A stretch of DNA of 64,000 bases, taken from a virus. The notes under the pieces were generated by a model. It searched no databases and had not been told where the DNA came from. It was given only the letters and a program-made list of their open reading frames with translations. A program made the position numbers and the translations under genes. The stretch lies in the IMG/VR virus record IMGVR_UViG_3300045971_000149, positions 93,926 through 157,925 of that record. One strand, written 5' to 3'. Shown here piece after piece: positions 15,393-24,721 of the stretch; the first letter of the stretch is position 1; every line of letters begins with the position of its first letter.

Positions 15393-16510
15393 TGTCCATT
15401 AACTATGTAAACACCGGAACAAGCCCGAACAAAGGGAATGGCGACACATTAAGAACTGCATTTAATAAAATAAATGCAAACTTTAGTTTCCTAAATACCG
15501 TAACTTCTGCGGATATTTCGTCGATAAAAGGAGATATCCTTCCAAATCTAGATGTAACTTATAGCCTGGGATCTCTTACTAAACACTGGAAGAGTCTGTA
15601 TGTTAACACTGCTACCTTTAATACAGTATATGCTAATAGTGCTTCTATTAACTCTATTGTAATCAGTGGCTTTCCTTTAACTATAGATACCGCAAGTAAT
15701 ACAATAGTAATCGGCTCGATAACTTCGTCGACAACAAGTACTAGCCTTGCTACTCAAAGTTATGTTATAGAACAAATTTTAGCGAATCCAGGAACAATAG
15801 GTCCTGTGGGGCCGCAAGGTCCTGCAGTCAGTACAGGACTACTTGTATTTGATGCCAGCGTAGGAATTGTTGGGGGGAATAACTTAGATCCTGCGTATCC
15901 GTATAATCTTATTCAATTAATTCCGAATAATGGTGTGTACGATATTAATAATCCGGTATTCGGTGGCAGCTTCCAGCAATCGGGTCAATTCTTAAATATC
16001 TATCCAGATACTGCAAATGCATTAGATCCTCGTATTCATATAGCAGCAGGTATAGGGGGCGATTTAGCAATAGGTACCACACAAACAAATGTCCTAGTTA
16101 ATCATCTAGGCAATATAAGTATCACTTCAATTAATCCTACAACAGGTACACACCATACTTGGAATTTTGGTGTGGACGGTAGTTTAATTTTACCTATAGG
16201 CGGCACAATTACTGATAGCAGCGGAACAAATATACTGGCTAGCTATGTATTCGGTACTCCGTGGGCTCAGGCAGGGTACTTAACATCGAGCACGGTAAAT
16301 CAATATGTAGTACATGCTACTACATCGACATTAGTTAACGGCACCTATACCATCGCACTTAACACAATCGGTGAATTGGTATTCCCAGATGGTACGATAC
16401 AAACTACAGCAAGCACAGGAACACAAACTGTAAATCTTGCAGTATTAAAGGCAGTAGTAGCAGCAAGCGTGTCGTTTGCGGATTTCCAAACATTGATAGC
16501 CAATCTATAA
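15392..16510 (+). CDS. Tail-fibre protein with short collagen-like segment, 372 aa
   Basis: N-terminus INYVNTGTSPNKGNGDTLRTA then FNKINANF is the conserved opening of many T4-like marine phage fibre proteins. A repeated 'LGS-LTKHWKSLYVNT' block resembles trimeric fibre repeats. Residues near 147 read GPVGPQGPAV, a short collagen-like Gly-x-y run. The C-terminus is a probable trimerisation region. Located at the virion surface as a receptor-binding or whisker component. Confidence 0.82.
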   Translation: MSINYVNTGTSPNKGNGDTLRTAFNKINANFSFLNTVTSADISSIKGDILPNLDVTYSLGSLTKHWKSLYVNTATFNTVYANSASINSIVISGFPLTIDTASNTIVIGSITSSTTSTSLATQSYVIEQILANPGTIGPVGPQGPAVSTGLLVFDASVGIVGGNNLDPAYPYNLIQLIPNNGVYDINNPVFGGSFQQSGQFLNIYPDTANALDPRIHIAAGIGGDLAIGTTQTNVLVNHLGNISITSINPTTGTHHTWNFGVDGSLILPIGGTITDSSGTNILASYVFGTPWAQAGYLTSSTVNQYVVHATTSTLVNGTYTIALNTIGELVFPDGTIQTTASTGTQTVNLAVLKAVVAASVSFADFQTLIANL

Positions 16511-16555
16511 ATAACAAAGTATAAGAACAATACAGGTCTTATCTAAAAGGAAAAT

Positions 16556-16873
16556 ATGTTAACAAAAACAATCGGAACTTCAACAGTTCTAACAATGAGC
16601 GGAACTGCTCAAACAGTAAATCCAGTTACTAACGAAATTGGTACCTACAACGGGTTATTATACCAAAGATTACCAGCAGTCAAGGTTAGAATTGCTACAA
16701 ACACTCAACCGGCGTTTGTTACTTTTGGAGTTGTTGCCACCGCAGGAACCGGAGTATTGATACCTGCAAATACATCAGAGCATTTTAAGCTAGATGCAGG
16801 CACACTTACTAACTATGTAAGCGTTCTTCAGGCAGGCACTGGTGGAATAATTTCTATTACACCAGTAGCATAA
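16556..16873 (+). CDS. Small virion protein, 105 aa
   Basis: MLTKTIGTSTVLTMSGTAQT onwards is Thr/Gly/Val-rich and all beta, as in small fibre-associated or decoration proteins. AAAAGG six bases before the ATG is a ribosome binding site. It lies within the fibre operon. No named family. Confidence 0.65.
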   Translation: MLTKTIGTSTVLTMSGTAQTVNPVTNEIGTYNGLLYQRLPAVKVRIATNTQPAFVTFGVVATAGTGVLIPANTSEHFKLDAGTLTNYVSVLQAGTGGIISITPVA

Positions 16874-16881
16874 GGATCACT

Positions 16882-17286
16882 ATGCGATCTCGTGAATTTA
16901 CAATTAATATTCCGATCAACATTAGGATTAATGGTGACGGCGAACCTGTAATTGATATGGGGCAAGGACAAAAATCAGACGATACTCCTGCTCTAAATCA
17001 AAATCCAGTCATGGTGCCGCCTCTACAACAAGATATTGAATTAAAGAAGGCTGAACTAGGCAAAGAAAGTCCAGTGATCGATAAATTAATCCAAAATAGT
17101 CCCGAAGTAGGTAACGAGCCTGCGCCGGGATATCCTAACACACGCCCACCAGAACAGCAACAAACTATCCCTATTAGTAATGTAGCTAATAAAGTATTGC
17201 AAAATATTCCAAGACTTCGCCAAAGACCAGATGATGGATTGAATAGTGAATTAGCCCGTATTAAACAACTAATACAGAGAAAATAA
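16882..17286 (+). CDS. Pro/Gln-rich virion-region protein, 134 aa
   Basis: MRSREFTINIPINIRINGDGE then a disordered Pro/Gln/Asn region and a short helix ELARIKQLIQRK at the C-terminus, similar to other C-terminal helices in this region. AGGATC precedes the start. Possibly an assembly adaptor or chaperone for the fibres. Function not known. Confidence 0.6.
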   Translation: MRSREFTINIPINIRINGDGEPVIDMGQGQKSDDTPALNQNPVMVPPLQQDIELKKAELGKESPVIDKLIQNSPEVGNEPAPGYPNTRPPEQQQTIPISNVANKVLQNIPRLRQRPDDGLNSELARIKQLIQRK

Positions 17287-17287
17287 T

Positions 17288-17620
17288 ATGACTGTTCGTA
17301 AGATACAGTCCGGTCGCGTTGTAACGCTGACTGCCGAGCAATTTATCGGCGAGAAAGGCACGATTTTTTACAACGAAGATACCGGCAATCTACGAATGAG
17401 TGACGGATTAACAGTCGGCGGAGTCCCGATTGTTGGGCTAGCAGGTAGCCCAGGACCAAAGGGAGATACCGGAACCCAGATAAATAGACTTATAGATATT
17501 CCGGATGTAAACAGTGCAGATTTGCAAGCAGGCTCGATACTAGTGTACGATGGAGCGAGTCAATGGGTGACAACCTTAACTATACCAGCACAAAGTAATA
17601 TTGATGCAGGCGAATTTTAA
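17288..17620 (+). CDS. Short tail-fibre protein, 110 aa
   Basis: FIGEKGTIFYNEDTGNLRMSDG is the N-terminal attachment fold seen in phage fibres and the major tropism determinant. It recurs in the protein at 22777 (FIGEVGRMFYNEETGAIRISDG). Then GSPGPKGDTGTQ (collagen-like) and a short tail. It may act as a baseplate-proximal connector or fibre fragment. Confidence 0.72.
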   Translation: MTVRKIQSGRVVTLTAEQFIGEKGTIFYNEDTGNLRMSDGLTVGGVPIVGLAGSPGPKGDTGTQINRLIDIPDVNSADLQAGSILVYDGASQWVTTLTIPAQSNIDAGEF

Positions 17621-17635
17621 TAGATATATAATAAC

Positions 17636-19963
17636 ATGACAACAATTAGAATTAAACGATCGGCCGTTACAGGCAATCCAGGTACGCTTGCTAATGGTGA
17701 ATTAGCATATTCGGGCTTAACGAATAATGGCGCAAACGGTGGTGATAGATTATACATTGGTTTTGGAACTGAAACTACTGGTAATGCTGCAAACCACTAT
17801 ATAATCGGTGGTAAGTATTACACAGACTTAATGGCTGGGACTGCCGGTACGCTAGTTACAAATGCGACAAGCGTTCCTATTCTAAGTGCAACTGGTACAA
17901 TCGATAAGTGGTTAGTTGGTAACTTACAACTAACTGGCAATACAATTAGCTCAACAGCTACTAATGGTAACATAGTATTGAGCCCGAATGGCACAGGCTT
18001 AATAAGTATCAACAACTTATACACATTGCCTGCTGTAGTAGGTACCGCCGGATATGTTTTAACAACAAACGGTGCAGGTGCAACTTCGTGGGCACCGGGT
18101 GCGGCAAGTTTATTATTCCAGGGTAATAATACACTTAACACCGGAACAATTAATCTATTAACACAAACATTAAGTATTGTCGGTGGAACAAACGTTGTTA
18201 CTACTTCAAGTGGACAAACACTTACCGTTTCGGTAGCGACTGCAACTAACACAGTATTAGGTGTTGCATCTTTTGCGTCTGCAAACTTTACAGTGAGTAA
18301 CGGTGCAGTTAGTATCACAAATGGTACTATTTCTAATGCACAGCTTGCAAACTCGAGCGTTACAATTAACGGCGTTAACGTTGCATTGGGTGCAAGTGTT
18401 AATGTTGCAACTACTCAAACATTAACAATTGGTACTGGCTTAACAGGTAGCACCTTTAATGGATCTACTGCAACTACTATTAGCATCGATGGTACTGTTG
18501 CTACAACTAGCACTGCACAGACATTTACCAACAAGACGATATCCGGTGCTTCTAACACATTCAGTAACATTCCTAACAGTGCGTTAACTAGCAGCACAAT
18601 TAGCGGAGTTGCACTAGGTGGAACACTAAATGCGTTAACAATCGGAACTGGTTTAAGTGGCGCAAGCTACACCGGCGCTGCTGGAGTAACAATTGCAATT
18701 GATAATACCGTTGCAACTACAAGTACTGCACAAGTTATTACCAACAAGACAATCGCTGCCGGTTCAAATACTATCAGTGGGTTAACAAATGCAAACTTGA
18801 GCGGTACTGCTGGTATCACAAATGCTAACTTAGCTAACAGCACCGTTACTATTGGTACTACACAACTTGCATTAGGTGCAAGTTCTACAACACTTGCTGG
18901 ATTAACTCAAGTCGATATTGGTAACTTGCGAGTAACTGGTAACACTATTAGTTCAACAAATACTAATGGTAACATTATCCTTGCACCTAACGGTACTGGC
19001 ACAGTTGATTTCAACGCCGCAAGACTTACAAGCGTTGCAACACCGACTACTTCAACAGATGCTGCTAATAAGTCGTATGTTGATTCAGTAGCAACTGGTT
19101 TGACAGTAAAGTCAGCGGTTGTAGCTGCTACTACAGCGGCATTAAGTGCTACTTACGCAAACGGTACAGCCGGCGTTGGCGCAACACTTACTGCATCGTC
19201 CCCAGTAACTTTACCAACAATAGATGGATACACTGCATCAATTGGTGATAGAATCTTAGTTAAAAATCAAGCTTCTTCTATCCAAAACGGTATATATGCA
19301 GTTACGTCAGTTGGTAGTCCATGGGTGCTAACTCGTACTACAGACTATGATAATAGTCCAGTAGGAGAAGCAACTGCTGGTACATTCTTATTCGTGGAAG
19401 CAGGTACAACTCAGGCTTCCACAGGTTGGGTAGAATCTGCTTTAGGAACAGGTGTAGGATTATCACTTGTATTTGGTACAGATGCTGTTACATTTACACA
19501 GTTCTCCGGTGCTGGGTCGTACCTAGCAGGCAACGGGTTAACCCTAACCGGTAATACATTTGCTGCAACCGGAACAAACGGTATTACCGTTGGAACATCT
19601 ATCCAGTTGGCATCTACTGTTGCAGGTGCTGGTTTAAATTATGCAGCCGGCGTATTAAGCGTTGGTGGTACTGCTGGTAGAATTACAGTTGCTGGAACAA
19701 CAGTAGATATTGCCGCAACTTATGTCGGTCAAACAAGTATCACTACAGTAGGAACAGTTGCAGTAGGTACTTGGACAGCAACTACAATTGCTGCACAATA
19801 CGGTGGAACTGGTGTAACTAGCTATGCTGCTTACGATTTACTTTACGGTACAGTAAGTGGTCCATTAGGTAAATTAGCAATGGGAACTGCTGGTCAGATT
19901 CTTCAAGTTAACACTACCAGTAACGCGCTCGTTTATGGCGACATTGATGGCGGAACGTACTAA
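17636..19963 (+). CDS. Large tail-fibre protein, 775 aa
   Basis: N-terminus TTIRIKRSAVTGNPGTLANGELAYS is the tropism-determinant-like attachment domain (compare KFKRSSVSGKIP at 20026). The body has repeats such as LTIGTGLTGSTFNG, LTIGTGLSGASYTG and STAQTFTNKTISGA. A domain around 470-620 (DAANKSYVDSVATGL, then GDRILVKNQASSIQNGIYAV) is the standard fibre module of marine myophages. The C-terminus YGGTGVTSYAAYDLLYGTVSG resembles fibre tip repeats. Probable long tail fibre for host adsorption. Confidence 0.88.
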   Translation: MTTIRIKRSAVTGNPGTLANGELAYSGLTNNGANGGDRLYIGFGTETTGNAANHYIIGGKYYTDLMAGTAGTLVTNATSVPILSATGTIDKWLVGNLQLTGNTISSTATNGNIVLSPNGTGLISINNLYTLPAVVGTAGYVLTTNGAGATSWAPGAASLLFQGNNTLNTGTINLLTQTLSIVGGTNVVTTSSGQTLTVSVATATNTVLGVASFASANFTVSNGAVSITNGTISNAQLANSSVTINGVNVALGASVNVATTQTLTIGTGLTGSTFNGSTATTISIDGTVATTSTAQTFTNKTISGASNTFSNIPNSALTSSTISGVALGGTLNALTIGTGLSGASYTGAAGVTIAIDNTVATTSTAQVITNKTIAAGSNTISGLTNANLSGTAGITNANLANSTVTIGTTQLALGASSTTLAGLTQVDIGNLRVTGNTISSTNTNGNIILAPNGTGTVDFNAARLTSVATPTTSTDAANKSYVDSVATGLTVKSAVVAATTAALSATYANGTAGVGATLTASSPVTLPTIDGYTASIGDRILVKNQASSIQNGIYAVTSVGSPWVLTRTTDYDNSPVGEATAGTFLFVEAGTTQASTGWVESALGTGVGLSLVFGTDAVTFTQFSGAGSYLAGNGLTLTGNTFAATGTNGITVGTSIQLASTVAGAGLNYAAGVLSVGGTAGRITVAGTTVDIAATYVGQTSITTVGTVAVGTWTATTIAAQYGGTGVTSYAAYDLLYGTVSGPLGKLAMGTAGQILQVNTTSNALVYGDIDGGTY

Positions 19964-19984
19964 GTAATAGTAATATAGAAGTAC

Positions 19985-20012
19985 ACGGGGATTTTTATCC
20001 CCGTTATTCCTT
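19985..20012 (+). terminator. Rho-independent terminator after the large fibre gene
   Basis: ACGGGGAT / ATCCCCGT, eight base pairs with a T4 loop, then a T-rich tract. The next gene starts 14 bases further on. Confidence 0.8.
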
Positions 20013-20025
20013 TTTAGGAAATTAA

Positions 20026-21075
20026 ATGTCAGTTATTAAATTCAAGCGGTCTTCCGTTTCTGGAAAGATCCCCTTATCGACCGACTTAGCATATGGCGAA
20101 ATGGCCCTAAACTATGCTGATGGCGCGATTTATTATAAAAATACAGCAAGTCAAGTTGTAAGTTTAGGTGGAATAGCCGGCCCTGCTCATGTATGGACCA
20201 CCGCCACTTTATACGCATTAAGCTCATTAACAAACGACGTAGGATACCTCACTTCAGCGGTATTAGCATCATACGGTGTAAGCACAATAACCGCAGGAAC
20301 AGATACTGCAATTTCAACAGCATCAGGTAATGTAACTGTTTGGAACACTTCAAATTTACAATCTATTACAAATAGAGGATCAGTAACTACAAACACAATT
20401 ACTGCTCCGACTTTTATTGGAAATTTAACAGGTACATCAACATATGCATCGTATGCATATAGTTTTAACACCGGGACATTAGTTGCAAATGCAGACGTTG
20501 CTAACAAAATTGGACTAAATTCCTCTACAGATATCACTGTTCGTTCGAGCCTAATTCCAGATACCAACATTAGTTACGACCTAGGCTCTGCCACTAACAG
20601 ATTTAGAACGTTGTACATATCAAGCGGCACAATTGATATTGGTGGTGTTTTAATATCAGTTCTTCCTAATTCTAAATTATCAGTTGGTGGATTTGAATTA
20701 GTGAGTACTGCAACTATAGTGTCAACTGCGACATCTTCTGCTATTGCATACTCACTTGCTAATACATCAACTACACAAGTTGGTTACGCAACAACAACAT
20801 CGTATGCATTATCTTTTAACACAAGCACACTAGTAACTAATGCAGTTAATGCAACTACTTCAACTTATGCAGCAATTGCGTATTCGATTGCTAATACGTC
20901 AACGCTACAGGTAGGATATGCAGTTGATGCAACCACCTCAACTTATGCAGCAATTGCGTATTCGATTGCTAATACATCAACACTACTAGTTGGGTATGCA
21001 GTTACCGCTACTAGTATTGTAGGAGGAGCACTGAATCCGACTACTGCTTACTTACAGAATTTATTTTATTTTTAA
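20026..21075 (+). CDS. Tail-fibre protein with internal repeats, 349 aa
   Basis: VIKFKRSSVSGKIPLSTDLAYG then MALNYADGAIYYKNTASQVV is the same attachment domain as in the 775-aa fibre. From about residue 230 there are near-identical repeats of STYAAIAYSIANTSTLQVGY, also conserved at DNA level (about 20870-21000), indicating recent tandem duplication. Probable fibre subunit whose length can vary by recombination. Confidence 0.8.
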   Translation: MSVIKFKRSSVSGKIPLSTDLAYGEMALNYADGAIYYKNTASQVVSLGGIAGPAHVWTTATLYALSSLTNDVGYLTSAVLASYGVSTITAGTDTAISTASGNVTVWNTSNLQSITNRGSVTTNTITAPTFIGNLTGTSTYASYAYSFNTGTLVANADVANKIGLNSSTDITVRSSLIPDTNISYDLGSATNRFRTLYISSGTIDIGGVLISVLPNSKLSVGGFELVSTATIVSTATSSAIAYSLANTSTTQVGYATTTSYALSFNTSTLVTNAVNATTSTYAAIAYSIANTSTLQVGYAVDATTSTYAAIAYSIANTSTLLVGYAVTATSIVGGALNPTTAYLQNLFYF

Positions 21076-21084
21076 GAGAATCAC

Positions 21085-22446
21085 ATGCTATTATTAACTA
21101 CAACATTGGATAAGATCCAACTGATTACCGGCACAGCAGGTAATGTTGACATATACTCTACATGGGTAGACAATTCAACTACTTCAGTAATTGCCGGCCG
21201 CACGGTAACACCAGTTGTCACAGGTGCAGTAACTACTGATATCATTCCCGCACCAGCAGCAAGCACTCAACGAAATGTTAAGTCTATTATTGTGTATAAT
21301 GGAGGAGCAACAAATGCAATGCAGATTCAACACACTGACGGCACAAATGTTTCTACATTATGGTCCGGAACATTGCTCCAGTTTGAAAGTATTGTATATG
21401 AAGGAGATAATTTTACACGGTTGAATAGTGCAGGAACTCCTGTTACTCAAGGCTATTCAACTCCTAGAGATATTCAAATATACTCTACAGCCGGTGCATC
21501 TACATGGAACAAACCTACAACATTTACTCCATCTGTTGTGCATGTTAAGGTATGGGGTGCCGGCGGTGGCGGCGGCGGTGGCTCTTCTTTAGGCACTGCA
21601 ATTGCAAGCCATGGCGGTGGCGGTGGCGGAGGTGGAGCATTTGCAAGAGAAACATTTAACGCAGCCGATTTACCTGCATCAGTTACGGTAACTGTGGGGC
21701 AAGGTGGTGCTGCGGGCACAGCAGGTGCTACAGGTACCGCAGGCGGTGCAGGCGGCATTGGCGGTAGTAGCTCATTTGGTGCATATACAATTTCTTATGG
21801 TGGCGGTGGAGGCGGACCTGGGGCAATTACTGCGGCAGCTTGTGGTGGAGGTGGCGGTGGAGGCACAGCAACAGCAGGAACAAGTGGGTCAACTACCGCT
21901 GGAGTAGGCGGATTTCCGGGAACTGCGGTGGCTACGGGAGCTGCTGGTGGTACAGGAGCAACAAGTGTTGTTACCGCAACTGCGAATGCTGTTAACGCTA
22001 CAACATGTTCTGAATTTGGAGGAGCAGGTGGTGCAGGACAACCGGCAACTTCGGCAGGTGGTGCATTTGCCGGATCATCATTATATGGTGGCGGTGGAGG
22101 CGGCTCAGGCGGATGTCACTCGGCAGTTCCGGCAGCCCTAGCGGCAGGCGACGGAGGCGGGTCGGGTAAGTATTCAACCGGGGGCGGTGGCGTTGCCGGC
22201 ACTAACGGATTAGCCGCAGCAAACGGCGGCGCAGGCGGTGCAGGAGCAAACGGTAACTCAACTACAGGCGGCTCAGGCGGCGGCGGCGGCGGCGCAACTA
22301 CACTATCGGGCGGAACTGGTGGCGCTGGAGGAGCAGGCGGATTTGGAGGCGGTGCCGGTGGTGGCGGGGGTGCAGCCTTTAACCCAGGAACTGGCGGAGT
22401 TGGTGGGTTAGGCGGTGCCGGTTTAGTTATTGTAATGACTTGGTAA
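21085..22446 (+). CDS. Glycine-rich tail adhesin, 453 aa
   Basis: The N-terminal 140 residues are a beta domain (MLLLTTTLDKIQLITGTAGN). From VKVWGAGGGGGGG on, almost the whole C-terminal half is Gly runs separated by short variable strings, ending GGLGGAGLVIVMTW. Polyglycine sandwich architecture of this kind is known from tail-fibre tip adhesins of some T-even phages (GP38 type) that contact outer-membrane proteins. Variation in the strings between Gly runs sets specificity in that family. Likely host-range determinant. Confidence 0.8.
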   Translation: MLLLTTTLDKIQLITGTAGNVDIYSTWVDNSTTSVIAGRTVTPVVTGAVTTDIIPAPAASTQRNVKSIIVYNGGATNAMQIQHTDGTNVSTLWSGTLLQFESIVYEGDNFTRLNSAGTPVTQGYSTPRDIQIYSTAGASTWNKPTTFTPSVVHVKVWGAGGGGGGGSSLGTAIASHGGGGGGGGAFARETFNAADLPASVTVTVGQGGAAGTAGATGTAGGAGGIGGSSSFGAYTISYGGGGGGPGAITAAACGGGGGGGTATAGTSGSTTAGVGGFPGTAVATGAAGGTGATSVVTATANAVNATTCSEFGGAGGAGQPATSAGGAFAGSSLYGGGGGGSGGCHSAVPAALAAGDGGGSGKYSTGGGGVAGTNGLAAANGGAGGAGANGNSTTGGSGGGGGGATTLSGGTGGAGGAGGFGGGAGGGGGAAFNPGTGGVGGLGGAGLVIVMTW

Positions 22447-22471
22447 ATATACATAACAGATCAGGAATTAT

Positions 22472-22777
22472 ATGAAATTATCGGAAATTTTAAGAGCACT
22501 TGCAGATATAGTTGATTCAGCCGACGGTGATCTATTAGATTTAACACAACAAAACGCAGCATCACTGAACACAATTAATACGCCAAATATAGATAAGAGT
22601 CGTTCCGAAAAATTTGTTCCTCCTCTTCAGACTAAAATTGAATTACTAAAGAAAGCAGTTGATGTAGATAGTATATACGATTCCGGAGCCGGCGAGATGG
22701 CACGTATGAAAAAGATGGCAGGCCTTAATCCTGTAGTCGCAGACGAAGCAGCTAGCGACGAACCACTAGATTCTTAA
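22472..22777 (+). CDS. Small virion-region protein, 101 aa
   Basis: MKLSEILRALADIVDSADGD opens with a helix; near the C-terminus GAGEMARMKKMAGLNPV carries the recurrent ARMKK(L/M)AG motif. It lies directly between two fibre genes and shares its final TAA base with the next start. Probably a fibre-assembly or head-associated adaptor; no known family. Confidence 0.62.
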   Translation: MKLSEILRALADIVDSADGDLLDLTQQNAASLNTINTPNIDKSRSEKFVPPLQTKIELLKKAVDVDSIYDSGAGEMARMKKMAGLNPVVADEAASDEPLDS

Positions 22778-23571
22778 TGGCAACTACTCAGAAGTTTTTT
22801 ACTAGTAGAGTACAAACTGACCCTACTGCTTTTATTGGCGAAGTGGGGCGTATGTTCTATAACGAAGAAACTGGAGCAATACGTATCAGCGACGGAATTA
22901 CACCGGGCGGAGTTGCAGCTACAATTGAAATCCATTCAGTTACTGATTTTTCAAACACTGCAACCTATGCTAAATTTGCGGGAACTGCTACTCACGCAGC
23001 ATTTGCAGATGTCAGCGGGTTTGCTAACTCCTTTAATACTAATACGCTAGTCGCAAATGCAACAAATGCACAAACTGCAGGAACGGTTACTACTCCGGAG
23101 CAACCTGCTATAACTAGCGTAGGTACATTAACTAATTTAATGGTTGCTTCAATAGTAACTGCTACTAATTATAGCGGAGGTACTACACTTAATTGGACTC
23201 CAACTTTAACATTTGGAACAGTCCAAGGCACTCAAACCTACACTACTCGTGTGGGGTATTACACACAAGTTGGAAAATTAGTAATCGCAACATTTGACAT
23301 AGCTATTAGCAGCCTTGGCACAGCAGCTGGCGCCTTTAGCCTAACAATGACCGGATTACCAAAATCGCTAGCAGGTGCTCTAAAAATTACCACTAGAACA
23401 CTTTCGTCACAAAATGCTGTGGATATTATGGGTAGTGTTACTACTGCAACATCAATTCCTATATTCGGAAACATTGTGGTTGCTGGTACTATTTCTTATC
23501 GTCAAATACAAGCATCGGATCTGGGCGGAACAGCAATTATTTCCGGCACCATACAATATATTGCTAGCTAA
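22777..23571 (+). CDS. Tail-fibre protein, 264 aa
   Basis: KFFTSRVQTDPTAFIGEVGR then MFYNEETGAIRISDGITPGG is the attachment domain shared with the protein at 17288. The C-terminal half from NWTPTLTFGTVQGT is a compact beta domain like those at fibre ends (YYTQVGKLVIATFDI). It probably binds a receptor or sugar. Confidence 0.75.
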   Translation: MATTQKFFTSRVQTDPTAFIGEVGRMFYNEETGAIRISDGITPGGVAATIEIHSVTDFSNTATYAKFAGTATHAAFADVSGFANSFNTNTLVANATNAQTAGTVTTPEQPAITSVGTLTNLMVASIVTATNYSGGTTLNWTPTLTFGTVQGTQTYTTRVGYYTQVGKLVIATFDIAISSLGTAAGAFSLTMTGLPKSLAGALKITTRTLSSQNAVDIMGSVTTATSIPIFGNIVVAGTISYRQIQASDLGGTAIISGTIQYIAS

Positions 23572-23574
23572 ATA
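23568..23574 (+). promoter_or_regulatory. Late-type element, leaderless arrangement
   Basis: CTAAATA ends six bases before the ATG of the secreted nuclease. Weaker than TATAAATA. Confidence 0.4.
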
Positions 23575-23579
23575 TTACT

Positions 23580-24338
23580 ATGAAAAAACTATTACTAATC
23601 TCATTATTAGCACCTATGTTAGCTTGGGCTAATCCCATTGATGACAAGTGCCCACAGTTTACCTATCAAGGTGCTCCAGTTAGTACACTTGCAGATAGCA
23701 AGGGACAATACCTTTGCAAGATGAACTATGCTATTCGATACAACTATACAACAAAGACTCCTGAATATGTTGTAGAGCATCCTACTAAGGCAGTGTTCAC
23801 CGGACCGGCAAAGCGTAAGGATAATTTCCATGCAGATGCTAGTATTCCATCTCAATACAGCGCACATTTATCGGACTATGATCTAACATATGATCGTGGT
23901 CATATGGTGCCTGCGGATGATAATACACAATCTGATGCTATCATGAGCGAAAGCTTCACACTTGCAAATATGGTACCACAAGTGCCTAATAATAACCGTG
24001 GTATCTGGAAGCAACTAGAAACCCAAGTACGTAAATGGGTTATTGGCGGAAAAGACATTTATGTATCGAGTGGTCCTATATATGACAAGGGATACAAGAC
24101 AATAGGAGCAGGTGTTGGTGTTCCTACTAGATTATTTAAAGTAGTTTTTAACAAAACTGATAATATTGCAATTGCATTCTTAATGCCAAATACAGAACTA
24201 GTAGTAAAAGACTTACCAAAGTATGCAACTACAGTCGATGCAGTGGAAAAAGCTACCGGACTAAAGTTTATGCCTAAAGCAACGAGCACTACTATTAAAA
24301 CCACTATACCTAATTTAGCTAAGTGGCCCGGACTATAA
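23580..24338 (+). CDS. Secreted DNA/RNA non-specific endonuclease (NUC1/EndA type)
   Basis: 252 aa. The first 18 residues, MKKLLLISLLAPMLAWA, form a signal peptide with a probable cut after AWA. The mature protein has TYDRGHMVPADDN, the DRGH motif whose His is the general base, and LANMVPQVPNNNRGIWKQLE, where the second N binds metal through the Asn of the beta-beta-alpha-Me fold. Such enzymes degrade DNA and RNA in the periplasm or outside the cell. In a phage this could degrade competing DNA or extracellular DNA near lysis. It is unusual in a tail-fibre block. Confidence 0.88.
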   Translation: MKKLLLISLLAPMLAWANPIDDKCPQFTYQGAPVSTLADSKGQYLCKMNYAIRYNYTTKTPEYVVEHPTKAVFTGPAKRKDNFHADASIPSQYSAHLSDYDLTYDRGHMVPADDNTQSDAIMSESFTLANMVPQVPNNNRGIWKQLETQVRKWVIGGKDIYVSSGPIYDKGYKTIGAGVGVPTRLFKVVFNKTDNIAIAFLMPNTELVVKDLPKYATTVDAVEKATGLKFMPKATSTTIKTTIPNLAKWPGL

Positions 24339-24348
24339 ATGAGTAACA

Positions 24349-24576
24349 ATGAATATCCTGTCTATCCTGAAGATGACGGTTACGACCGTTTCAGAAATCC
24401 TTACAGTCCTGTTTAACGGGTTTGTAGAAGGGTTGTCGCGTGCTGGCTGCGGAGTAGCAGGCATATGGTGGGAACCGGAACAAGTTACTCCAGAAAAAGA
24501 AGATAAGACTATTCCGATCGAACAACAAGAACTTGTCTCAACTTCTTCAAAAGAAGGAAGAAGGAGACTTACCTAA
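24349..24576 (+). CDS. Possible small membrane protein, 75 aa
   Basis: MNILSILKMTVTTVSEILTVLF is a plausible membrane helix, followed by a charged tail (EQVTPEKEDKTIPIEQQEL). An alternative reading from ATG 24339 in another frame gives 25 aa (MSNNEYPVYPEDDGYDRFRN), directly after the nuclease stop. Only one may be real. Function unknown. Confidence 0.4.
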   Translation: MNILSILKMTVTTVSEILTVLFNGFVEGLSRAGCGVAGIWWEPEQVTPEKEDKTIPIEQQELVSTSSKEGRRRLT

Positions 24577-24579
24577 CCA

Positions 24580-24700
24580 CCTTAGGTCCGTTTGTCGTCA
24601 ACGGTAGGGAGAGAGCGAAAGCTGGTCTTCCACAGGCGTCCGCGCAATTGCACTAACCCGCGTAGTGGTTCCAGTATTAAGTAAGCTGGACACTCATAAG
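24580..24700 (+). ncRNA. Candidate structured RNA between convergent genes
   Basis: No good ORF covers this stretch. It is richer in G+C than its surroundings and can form AGC-GAAA-GCT (GNRA loop), CCAC...GTGG around a CGCG...CGCG pairing, and CCAG...CTGG. It ends at the terminator at 24702. The placement before a strong terminator is that of a small RNA, but I do not recognise a family and found no clear promoter. Confidence 0.35.
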
Positions 24701-24701
24701 A

Positions 24702-24721
24702 AAAGCGCCCTAGGGCGCTTT
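24702..24721. terminator. Bidirectional terminator
   Basis: AAAGCGCCC-TA-GGGCGCTTT, nine base pairs, symmetrical with A and T tracts, between convergent genes. Confidence 0.85.

Noticed and set aside
17818-18597. Val-rich minus-strand frames under the large fibre gene
   Set aside because: Low-complexity antisense of a Thr/Asn/Gly-rich repeat gene without start signals.
21474-22454. Pro-rich minus-strand frames
   Set aside because: They are antisense readings of the polyglycine codons (GGN read as CCN) of the adhesin.
24339-24416. 25-codon frame directly after the nuclease stop
   Set aside because: Not listed as a separate gene because it competes with the 75-codon frame at 24349 and neither has decisive support.
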